A stretch of DNA of 32,363 bases from Gammaproteobacteria bacterium. Its GTDB lineage: Bacteria; Pseudomonadota; Gammaproteobacteria; Steroidobacterales; GCA-2729495. Location: NCBI GenBank assembly GCA_004357495.1, contig SMWD01000003.1, forward strand, positions 1 to 32,363, read 5' to 3'. The notes beneath the pieces are model-generated. The model was not told where the DNA came from. It worked only from the letters and a program-made list of their open reading frames with translations, and did no database searches. Each line of letters starts with the position of its first letter. The first letter of the stretch is position 1. This document shows, piece by piece, positions 17,088 to 23,970 of the stretch. The translations under genes and the position numbers were made by a program.

Positions 17088-17728
17088 GGGTGACACTGGC
17101 CGCACTGGGTGTCATGTCCATTACCGGCTGCTTCGGCGGGCGCACGGTCATCGAGACTGCACCCGATGAGGGTGAGAGTGTCATTCAGCCGGAGGTTTCG
17201 CGCCGGGAAGCTGCGCCCGTGAAAATCGATGCCGACAATTTTGAGGTGGGCGCCTATTTCGGTCTGCTCAGCGTCGAGGACTTCGAGACGAATTCGACCT
17301 ACGGTGCGCGCCTGGCCTACCACATCAGCGAGGGCTTCTTCGTCGAGGGCACCTTCGGCCAAACCGATGTCGGCGAGACGAGTTTCGAGAAACTGAGCGG
17401 TGGCGCACCGCTTCTGACCGATGACCAGCGGACACTGACGTACTATGACTTGTCCATCGGCTACAACCTGTTGCCGGGCGAGGTATTTATCGGTCGCAAA
17501 CGAGCCTTTCCGAGTGCCTTGTACGTGGTGGTCGGCGCGGGCAACACCAATTTCGCCGATGATGATTTCTTCACGCTGGTGCTGGGCGCGGGCTATCGCA
17601 TGCTGCTGACCGACTGGCTGGCGCTGCGGGTTGACGTGCGTGACCGGTTGTTTGATTCGGACCTGCTCGGCGAGGACAAGACGACCCACAACTTCGAGTT
17701 CAATATTGGCCTGAGTGGTTTCTTCTGA
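17057..17728 (+). CDS. Outer-membrane beta-barrel lipoprotein, Glt-associated type
   Basis: A 223-residue protein with a lipobox SITGC (Cys25), hence a lipoprotein. After a linker, residues of about 60-223 form a small barrel: ARLAYHISEGFFVEGTFGQT, YYDLSIGYNLLPGE, LYVVVGAGNTNF, GYRMLLTDWLALRVDVRDRL and a final FNIGLSGFF. The DWLAL-VDVRD segment and terminal Phe are characteristic of the barrel family seen beside Myxococcus gliding genes. The ATG at 17057 gives the basic N-region a lipoprotein signal needs; a GTG at 17090 would lack it. It overlaps the preceding barrel gene by 31 bases and is followed by a TlpA redoxin after 10 bases. A paired-barrel arrangement suggests the two act in one outer-membrane complex. 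Confidence 0.75.
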   Translation: MEGGIRIFLLRVTLAALGVMSITGCFGGRTVIETAPDEGESVIQPEVSRREAAPVKIDADNFEVGAYFGLLSVEDFETNSTYGARLAYHISEGFFVEGTFGQTDVGETSFEKLSGGAPLLTDDQRTLTYYDLSIGYNLLPGEVFIGRKRAFPSALYVVVGAGNTNFADDDFFTLVLGAGYRMLLTDWLALRVDVRDRLFDSDLLGEDKTTHNFEFNIGLSGFF

Positions 17729-17738
17729 GGATCGATTC

Positions 17739-18251
17739 ATGATGTTACGCACAAAAGCTTGCCGGTTTTCACTGCCCGGTGCCGTCATCGCCTGCGTACT
17801 GCTTGCGCCGGCGTGGGCCGACGACGCTGAGCCGGCGCCGGATTTCACGCTGAATGACGCCCATGGCAATGCCGTCAGTCTCAGCGATCTGAAAGGCCAG
17901 GTGGTCATGATCAACTTCTGGGCGAGCTGGTGCGGCCCGTGCCGGCAGGAGATGCCGCTGCTCGAGCAGATTCATCGGAAGTACGCGCCACTCGGCTTCA
18001 CGCTGCTTGGCATCAACGTCGAGGAAAATTCCGCCGACGGGCAGGCATTCCTGAAACAGCGCCCGGTCAGCTTCCCGGTCTTGTATGACCCGGAGAATGG
18101 CATCAGCAAATTGTATGACGTCGTCGCCATGCCCAGCACGGTGCTCATTGATCGTCGGGGCAATGTGCGTTACCTGCATCACGGCTATAAGCCGGGATAC
18201 GAGACGGACTACATGGATCAGATTCGCGCCTTGTCGAGAGAGCGGGGATGA
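17739..18251 (+). CDS. TlpA-family periplasmic thiol-disulfide redoxin
   Basis: A 170-residue exported thioredoxin-fold protein. The start at 17739 (tandem ATG codons, preceded by GAGG) gives a signal peptide ending near AWADD. The fold shows PAPDFTLNDAHG, then the active site WASWCGPC (C65, C68), and the cis-Pro loop VAMPSTVLIDRRG. CGPC is the standard thioredoxin pair, so it can reduce or exchange disulfides in the periplasm. Its stop overlaps the DUF4266 start (ATGA). That neighbour ends in two Cys, making it a possible partner, though this is inference. TlpA proteins also help cytochrome c maturation, which would suit the CxxCH proteins nearby. Confidence 0.9.
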   Translation: MMLRTKACRFSLPGAVIACVLLAPAWADDAEPAPDFTLNDAHGNAVSLSDLKGQVVMINFWASWCGPCRQEMPLLEQIHRKYAPLGFTLLGINVEENSADGQAFLKQRPVSFPVLYDPENGISKLYDVVAMPSTVLIDRRGNVRYLHHGYKPGYETDYMDQIRALSRERG

Positions 18252-18472
18252 GTCTCAAGCCTGCACTGATGCTGCTCCTGTTCGCTGTGGCCGCGACCGG
18301 CTGCGCCGTCGAGCCGTGGGTCAAACCCTATGAGCGCGACCGCCTTGCCGATCCCATCATGTTGCTCGATCGGGATCCCGTGTCCGCCGCGTATATCAAC
18401 CACGTGCACGAAGCGCGCGAGGGTGCGCGTGGCGCGGCGGGCAGCGCCGGCGGCGGGTGTGGCTGTAACTAG
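18248..18472 (+). CDS. DUF4266 small lipoprotein with a Gly-rich CGC tail
   Basis: A 74-residue lipoprotein: hydrophobic signal with lipobox ATGC (Cys19), then EPWVKPYERDRLADPIMLLD, the family hallmark, and a tail rich in Gly, Ala and Ser ending GGGCGCN. The mature protein is only some 55 residues. Genes of this family are usually found beside DUF3570 genes, as here (4 bases downstream). The start overlaps the redoxin stop. The closely spaced terminal Cys could form a disulfide, bind a metal or be a redoxin substrate. No function is established to my knowledge. Confidence 0.87.
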   Translation: MSLKPALMLLLFAVAATGCAVEPWVKPYERDRLADPIMLLDRDPVSAAYINHVHEAREGARGAAGSAGGGCGCN

Positions 18473-18476
18473 CCTG

Positions 18477-19655
18477 ATGAGCATGCCGGCACATCGATGG
18501 TGGTTGCTCGTCGCGCTGGTCGCAGGGTTCGCTGCGGCGCGCGCGGGCGTGTTGCCCGAGGACCGCGCCGATGTGCTGTATCACTACTACGACGGTGACA
18601 ACGTCCAGATCGATGGCCCGTCACTGCTGGTACGCAAGAACATTCGCGAAACCGTCTCGCTGTTCGCCAACTACTACGTCGACAGCATCAGCAGTGCGTC
18701 GATCGATGTCGTCACAACAGGTGCGAGCCGATACGAGGAAGAGCGGAAAGAATACAGCGTTGGTCTGGATTATCTGCACGACGATACGATCATGAGTATC
18801 GCGTTTACGGACAGCAACGAGAACGACTACAAGGCACAGTCGCTGAACATCAGCGTTTCGCAGGATATCTTCGGCGGCCTGACAACGGTGACGATGGGCT
18901 ACGGGCGAGGCTCGGATGACATCTTCCGCAACGGTCCCGACGGCCAGCCGGACGGGATTTTCCATGAGCAGGCCGACCGACGTAACTATCGGCTGAGCGT
19001 GACCCAGGTCATCACGCGCAACTGGTTGCTGGGCCTGTACTACGAAGCCATCACCGACGAGGGTTGGCTGAACAATCCATATCGCCAGACTCGCTTCCTC
19101 GACCCGGGCTCGTCCACCGGCTACTCGTTCCAGCCGGAGATCTATCCCGGTACGCGCTCGAGTAACGCGATCGCATTCAATATGCGCTATCACTTGCCGT
19201 ATCGTGCCGCCGTGCACGGCGGCTACCGGTTCTTCACGGATGATTGGGGCATCGACGCGCACAACTTCGATATCGGCTACACGCATCCGCTGCAGGAAGC
19301 CTGGATTCTGGACATCAGCTATCGCTTCTATACACAGAGCAAGGCCGATTTTTTTTCGGACCTGTTTCCATTTCAGGATTCGCAGAACTTTCTGGCGCGG
19401 GACAAGGAATTATCGACCTTCGTCAGTCACGCGCTTCGGTTCGGAGCCACCTACAACCTGCTCAGGGACGGCTGGAAGTTCCTTGAGAAGGCCAGCGTCA
19501 ACGTCCATTATGATCATATTATTTACGACTACGATGACTTCCACGACCTGCGGTTCAGGGACGAGAACGGCGCGCCGCTGTTTTCGCCCGGGCAAGAGCC
19601 ATTGTTCGATTACTCGGCCGACGTGATCCAGTTATATTTTTCAGTCTGGTTCTGA
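18477..19655 (+). CDS. DUF3570 outer-membrane beta-barrel protein
   Basis: A 392-residue protein. I start it at 18477 (4 bases after the DUF4266 stop); the frame is open further up but overlaps that gene and loses the signal peptide (residues 1-22, ending AARAG). The N-terminal part has LYHYYDGDNVQIDGPSLLVR and the SASIDVV segment typical of DUF3570, then amphipathic strands with Tyr/Phe, and the chain ends YFSVWF, a good barrel terminus. Residues 77-84 read DVVTTGAS, which looks like an ApbE flavin-attachment motif (see findings). Functionally the family is undefined; it is predicted in the outer membrane. Its constant partners, DUF4266 and ApbE, suggest an extracytoplasmic redox role. Confidence 0.85.
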   Translation: MSMPAHRWWLLVALVAGFAAARAGVLPEDRADVLYHYYDGDNVQIDGPSLLVRKNIRETVSLFANYYVDSISSASIDVVTTGASRYEEERKEYSVGLDYLHDDTIMSIAFTDSNENDYKAQSLNISVSQDIFGGLTTVTMGYGRGSDDIFRNGPDGQPDGIFHEQADRRNYRLSVTQVITRNWLLGLYYEAITDEGWLNNPYRQTRFLDPGSSTGYSFQPEIYPGTRSSNAIAFNMRYHLPYRAAVHGGYRFFTDDWGIDAHNFDIGYTHPLQEAWILDISYRFYTQSKADFFSDLFPFQDSQNFLARDKELSTFVSHALRFGATYNLLRDGWKFLEKASVNVHYDHIIYDYDDFHDLRFRDENGAPLFSPGQEPLFDYSADVIQLYFSVWF

Positions 19656-19770
19656 CGGACGCCGGGGGCTGGCTTGATTCGTTTATTCACTCACGGGTGC
19701 TGGTGCCGGTGCCCGGTTGCGAATAAGCTGACCAGACCATGACCGCTACCGTTATCCGCTGAGTTCGCAG

Positions 19771-20775
19771 ATGCTCAGGTGCTCGATACCCGCACCGCGC
19801 CTGCTGGTGGGCTTGCTCATGCTGGGTGTTTTGCCGGCCGCCCACGGCGACTGGTTTTCCGATGCGCAGGATAAAATGGGCACGCGCGTCGAGATCGAGC
19901 TGTGGCACGACGATGCGGCCGAAGCCAGGCGCCTGATCGCCGCGGGCATGGCCGAGTTCGACCGGATCGAGAGCGCGATGAGCACGTATCGCGCTGATTC
20001 GGAAATTACGCGCATCAATGAGCAGGCGGCTGCCGGCCCGGTCGTCGTCGGTGATGAATTATTCGCTCTGATTGCGCGCGCGCTGGCGTTGTCCGCGACC
20101 ACGGAGGGTGCATTCGACATCACTTACGACAGCGTCGGCCAACTCTATGACTACCGTCTGAACCGGAGGCCGGACGAGCCGGAAATCAATGCGCACCTGT
20201 TGACGATCGACCACCGGTTTGTCGAGCTCGACGTTGCGGCATCGACGATACGTTTCGCGCGTGAGGGGGTGCGCATCAATCTCGGCGGAATCGCGAAGGG
20301 TTATGCCTGCGAGGCTGTGATCGCATTACTGAAAGAACGTGGTGTAACCCATGCGCTGGCGACGGCCGGCGGCGATACGCGCCTGCTCGGCGACCGCGGC
20401 AACGGGCCGTGGATCGTTGGCATCCGCGATCCGGACGACAAAGCCGGGCTGATCACGCGTCTGGCGCTCGCCAATGAGGCGGTGTCGACCTCCGGCGATT
20501 ACGAGCGCTTTTTCATCGAAGACGGGGTTCGCTATCACCACATTCTCGACCCGTCGACCGGCAAGTCGGCGGGAGAGCTGCGCAGTGTCACCATCGTCGG
20601 CCCCGATGCGACGATGACGGACGGGCTGTCGACCAGCGTGTTCGTGCTCGGTGCGCAGGCAGGCCTCGAGTTGATCGAGCGTCTGCCGGACTACGAGGCG
20701 ATCATCATCGATGCTTCCCGCCGCGTGCAGTTCTCGACCGGCCTCGCCGCACAGCAGGCGCGTCGCGCCGATTGA
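19771..20775 (+). CDS. apbE: FAD:protein FMN transferase (ApbE)
   Basis: A 334-residue protein of normal ApbE length. It moves FMN from FAD onto Ser or Thr of target proteins outside the cytoplasm. A signal peptide (ending AAHGDW near residue 27) exports it. The fold has MGTRVEIELWHD, INLGGIAKGYACE, LATAGGDTRLLG and HHILDPSTGKSAGE (H256-H257), with the metal-site segment ATMTDGLSTSVFVLG, so it looks catalytically complete. It lies 115 bases after DUF3570. No FMN_bind, NqrB/C or RnfG target is encoded in the window, so its substrate must be elsewhere or be one of the neighbours. Confidence 0.93.
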   Translation: MLRCSIPAPRLLVGLLMLGVLPAAHGDWFSDAQDKMGTRVEIELWHDDAAEARRLIAAGMAEFDRIESAMSTYRADSEITRINEQAAAGPVVVGDELFALIARALALSATTEGAFDITYDSVGQLYDYRLNRRPDEPEINAHLLTIDHRFVELDVAASTIRFAREGVRINLGGIAKGYACEAVIALLKERGVTHALATAGGDTRLLGDRGNGPWIVGIRDPDDKAGLITRLALANEAVSTSGDYERFFIEDGVRYHHILDPSTGKSAGELRSVTIVGPDATMTDGLSTSVFVLGAQAGLELIERLPDYEAIIIDASRRVQFSTGLAAQQARRAD

Positions 20776-21000
20776 CATAATCCGTGTAACCCGTCCGGAC
20801 TCCGGGTAATTCATCCGCTTGAGCGGGATGCGTCGCCCGGATGCGTGACTCTGATCACAGGATTCGCCGGGCCGTGCTGCGACCATTATCTTCGCATGCG
20901 AAATTGACGCGAGCGTTGCGTTCGTGACCGGGTCGTATGCCGGGTGTGGTTGTCGGTCGTTTCTCGTTGAGCGGCCAGGTGTGAACCGGAAAATACGCTG

Positions 21001-21534
21001 TTGTCGCGAGTGTTAAATAGTTTTTGTCGGTCTGACCGGCTGCGCGTGGTCTGCTGCGCGCTGCTCTTGCTGGCACTGCCGTGCGCGGCCGCTGCGGCGA
21101 AGCTCGCTGTCAATGAGCCGGCGCCGGACTTTGCGCTGAAGAGTTCCACGGGCAAGAATTTGCGGCTCAGTGAGTATCGCGGTGATGTCGTACTGCTGAA
21201 CTTCTGGACGCAATCCTGCGGGCGTTGCCGAGAGCAACTCGATCGACTCGAATCACTCTTCCAGGCACATCGCAATACGGGCTTCATGGTCATCAGCGTC
21301 GCGGTGGTCGATCAGCCCCGTCATGCGCAGGAGATCGCCGACCGCCTTAATTTGAGTTTTCCGATCTGGTACGACGAACGGAAGGCGGCCGTACAACTGT
21401 ACGACCCGCGCACCATGCCGCTGACGGTGCTGATCGATGCGCACGGCCGGGTGCGGGAGATCCATACGGGCTACCGCCGCGGCGACGAGGCGACGTACGC
21501 CGAGCAACTGCTCGCGTTGCTGGCCGAAGAATAG
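21001..21534 (+). CDS. TlpA-family redoxin with a CGRC active site
   Basis: A 177-residue exported thioredoxin-like protein. The start is a TTG at 21001 (GTG at 21010 is an alternative); no ATG suits. A hydrophobic signal (residues 14-33) ends near AAAAK. The core shows PAPDFALKSSTG, the active site TQSCGRC (C73, C76) and the cis-Pro loop TMPLTVLIDAHG. CGRC differs from the CGPC of the first redoxin and should shift the redox potential, so the two may act on different partners or form a relay. It sits 225 bases after apbE, a gap without another gene, and 12 bases before the coiled-coil protein. That makes it the likely first gene of the second sub-operon. Confidence 0.87.
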   Translation: MSRVLNSFCRSDRLRVVCCALLLLALPCAAAAAKLAVNEPAPDFALKSSTGKNLRLSEYRGDVVLLNFWTQSCGRCREQLDRLESLFQAHRNTGFMVISVAVVDQPRHAQEIADRLNLSFPIWYDERKAAVQLYDPRTMPLTVLIDAHGRVREIHTGYRRGDEATYAEQLLALLAEE

Positions 21535-21546
21535 AAGGTGACAGTC

Positions 21547-22083
21547 ATGACCGAAGGTTCCCGAAATTTGTGCGCCATGGTGCTCGGCATCCTGATGTTC
21601 ACATTGCCGACGGCGGTGTTTGCTGTCGATGGAGCTTCGCGGAGCCTGGATGCCGAAGTACAGGCGCTGAAGGGTGCCGTGCTGGATCTGAATCGCGAGT
21701 TGTTCATGCTCGAGGAAGAGCTGCTGTACCCGGCGAACACGCAGGTTGCCGTGTTCCTGTCGCTGGACATCGGTGAGTTTTTTGCACTCGACTCCGTACA
21801 GCTCAAGGTAGACGGCAAGGAAGTCAGCAACTATCTCTACACCGAACGCGAGGTACAAGCACTGCATCGTGGTGGTGTGCAGCGCTTGTTCCTCGGCAAC
21901 CTGAAGACCGGTCCGCACGAGATCGTAGCCATCTTCACCGGCATCGGTCCGCACGGGCGCGATTATCGGCGGGGTGCGAAGCTCGACTTCGACAAGGGCA
22001 TCGGCGCGAAATTCGTCGAGCTGCAGATTTCCGACCGGGTCAGCAAGCAACAGCCCGAGTTCATGGTCTCGGAGTGGGAATAG
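21547..22083 (+). CDS. Exported protein with N-terminal coiled coil, Glt-cluster associated
   Basis: A 178-residue protein from the ATG at 21547, which has GAAGG seven bases ahead (a GTG at 21538 is possible). A signal peptide ends near TAVFAV. Residues of about 28-60 are Leu/Glu-rich (RSLDAEVQALKGAVLDLNRE) and likely coiled. The rest seems beta-rich (TQVAVFLSLDIG, VQLKVDGKEV, ETGPHEIVAIF-like). Databases may label relatives AraC regulators, but no DNA-binding domain is seen and it is exported. It precedes the TPR protein by 3 bases and belongs to the machine's periplasmic part. I do not recognise a defined family. Confidence 0.6.
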   Translation: MTEGSRNLCAMVLGILMFTLPTAVFAVDGASRSLDAEVQALKGAVLDLNRELFMLEEELLYPANTQVAVFLSLDIGEFFALDSVQLKVDGKEVSNYLYTEREVQALHRGGVQRLFLGNLKTGPHEIVAIFTGIGPHGRDYRRGAKLDFDKGIGAKFVELQISDRVSKQQPEFMVSEWE

Positions 22084-22086
22084 GCA

Positions 22087-23970
22087 TTGCTGCGACTCCG
22101 TCGAAAATTCGTTCCGGGGTTGCTTCTGATCGCACTGACCCTGACCGGTGGCCACGCATATGCGTGGGGCAAGGCGAAAGATCAGGGAACGACGATCCGG
22201 GACCCGTATTACGGTGAGGTCTTGTTCCACTTCTATCAGCAGGATGACTTTACCGCGCTGACCCATCTGCTGGCTGCCCGTCAGGCCGGCCGCGTCACGC
22301 ACCACGCCGCCGATGCCGAGCTGCTGCTTGGCGGTTTGTATCTCGCCTACGGTCAGCATGCGGACGCCGCCGAAATTTTCACTCGCCTGTTGGCCGAGAG
22401 CGATGATTCGCTGGTACGCGATCGGGTCTGGTTGTATATCGGCAAGGCGCATTATCAGCGCGGCCGGTATCGCGAGGCCGATCACGCGTTTGCGAAAGTT
22501 GGCGACGATCTGCCGGTCTGGCTGGCTTCGGAACATCGCATGCTCAGTGCGCAGAGCCTGATGGCGCAGGGACGGTTCGGCAAGGCCGCTGCATTGCTCG
22601 GCAGCTGGGACGGCGCCGGGAGCTGGTTCGCGTATGCGAATTTCAATCTTGGCGTGGCCCTGGTGCGCACCGGCCAGATTAATGAAGGTGGGGCCCGGCT
22701 CGCCGCAGTCGGGCAGATCGACAGCGACGACCCTGCGCTCATTGCCTTGCGCGACAAGGCCAACCTCGCGCTGGGCTATGCCTACCTGCAGGCCGAACGG
22801 CCCGGGCAGGCCAAGGCGGTGTTGCAGCACGTGCGCCTGCAGGGGCCGTCCTCGAACAAAGCCCTGCTCGGCATCGGCTGGGCCGATGCGCTGCGTGCAG
22901 ATTATCGCGGTGCACTGACCCCATGGCTCGAACTTCAGCAGCGTGATCTGCTGGACAGCGCCGTGCAGGAATCGCTGCTCGCGGTGCCCTATGCATTTAC
23001 ACGTCTCGGCGCGAACGGTTCGGCCGCCGAGTATTACGTTGCCGCGATGGCAGATTTCGACAACGAACTTGCCGATCTCGACGCGGCTATCGCGCGGGCT
23101 CGTTCCGGCGAGCTGGTGCGCTCGCTGCTCGCGCATGACGAACAACAGCTCGGTCGCTGGCACTGGAATCTCGCCGTGTTGCCCGAGACCGACGATGCGC
23201 GTTACCTCTATCACCTGATCGCGAACCATCCGTTCCAGGACGGCTTGCGCAGCTATCGGGATCTCCTCGCGTTACGCGCGCATGTGGCCGAATGGCAGCA
23301 GAAGCTCGCGACCTATGAAGACATGGTGGCGACGCGCCGCCTGGCCTACGAGCAGCGCCTCCCAGCCGTCGCAGCGCGAATGGAACAAGTGAACGTGACC
23401 GGGCTGACGGCGCGCCGCGACGCACTCGCGTCGCGCCTGGCGCGCATCGAGGCGGAGCGCGATGTCGTGGGCCTGGCGCAGAATCGCGAGGCGCAGCTCT
23501 GGCGTGACGTGACGGCCCTTGAATCGCATCTTGCATTCAATCGTGAAGAGGGCGCCGGCGCGCGCAGCAAACAGCGGATTCTGAAGGGCACGCTGCTGTG
23601 GCGATTCGACACCGAATATCGCTATCGGCTCTGGCAGCAGAAGCGCGAGTTGGCCGAGCTCGATGGGGAACTGGAACGCGCCCGCAGCTACGAGGCGCGC
23701 GTGCTGGAGGCACGCGTACAGATGCCGCTGCGACTGTCAGAGTATGCGCACCGAATCGCGATGCTCGCGCCACGGCTCGATTCGATGCAGACGCGCATCA
23801 CGCTGGCGCTCGGAGAGCAGGAAGACCAGCTTGCGGTGGTGGTTGCCGGCGAGCTCGAGGCGCAGAAGTCGCGCCTCGCCAGCTACCGGGTACAGGCGCG
23901 GTTCGCGCTGGCGACGATCTACGACCAGGCGACCGTCGTGTCCAATCAGGATGTCGGGGGTGACCCGTGA
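22087..23970 (+). CDS. Periplasmic TPR protein with C-terminal coiled coil
   Basis: A 627-residue protein beginning at a TTG (22087), 3 bases after the preceding stop; a signal peptide (residues 8-26, ending HAYA) follows at once. Residues of about 45-330 are TPR-like helical pairs (LLLGGLYLAYGQHADAAEIF, VWLYIGKAHYQRGRYREAD, LALGYAYLQAERPGQAKAV). From about 395 to 600 the sequence is rich in charged heptads (WQQKLATYEDMVATRRLAYE and RELAELDGELERARSYEARV), a long coiled coil. This combination resembles scaffolds of the Glt type. Its last four bases (GTGA) overlap the next TPR gene. Confidence 0.75.
   Translation: MLRLRRKFVPGLLLIALTLTGGHAYAWGKAKDQGTTIRDPYYGEVLFHFYQQDDFTALTHLLAARQAGRVTHHAADAELLLGGLYLAYGQHADAAEIFTRLLAESDDSLVRDRVWLYIGKAHYQRGRYREADHAFAKVGDDLPVWLASEHRMLSAQSLMAQGRFGKAAALLGSWDGAGSWFAYANFNLGVALVRTGQINEGGARLAAVGQIDSDDPALIALRDKANLALGYAYLQAERPGQAKAVLQHVRLQGPSSNKALLGIGWADALRADYRGALTPWLELQQRDLLDSAVQESLLAVPYAFTRLGANGSAAEYYVAAMADFDNELADLDAAIARARSGELVRSLLAHDEQQLGRWHWNLAVLPETDDARYLYHLIANHPFQDGLRSYRDLLALRAHVAEWQQKLATYEDMVATRRLAYEQRLPAVAARMEQVNVTGLTARRDALASRLARIEAERDVVGLAQNREAQLWRDVTALESHLAFNREEGAGARSKQRILKGTLLWRFDTEYRYRLWQQKRELAELDGELERARSYEARVLEARVQMPLRLSEYAHRIAMLAPRLDSMQTRITLALGEQEDQLAVVVAGELEAQKSRLASYRVQARFALATIYDQATVVSNQDVGGDP

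Noticed and set aside
21547-22083. AraC-type transcriptional regulator
   Set aside because: No helix-turn-helix is seen and the protein has a signal peptide, so a cytoplasmic regulator is unlikely.
21253-23229. A 658-residue open frame on the minus strand
   Set aside because: It lies opposite the redoxin, coiled-coil and TPR genes, has no recognisable domain or signal, and long antisense frames are expected in GC-rich DNA.
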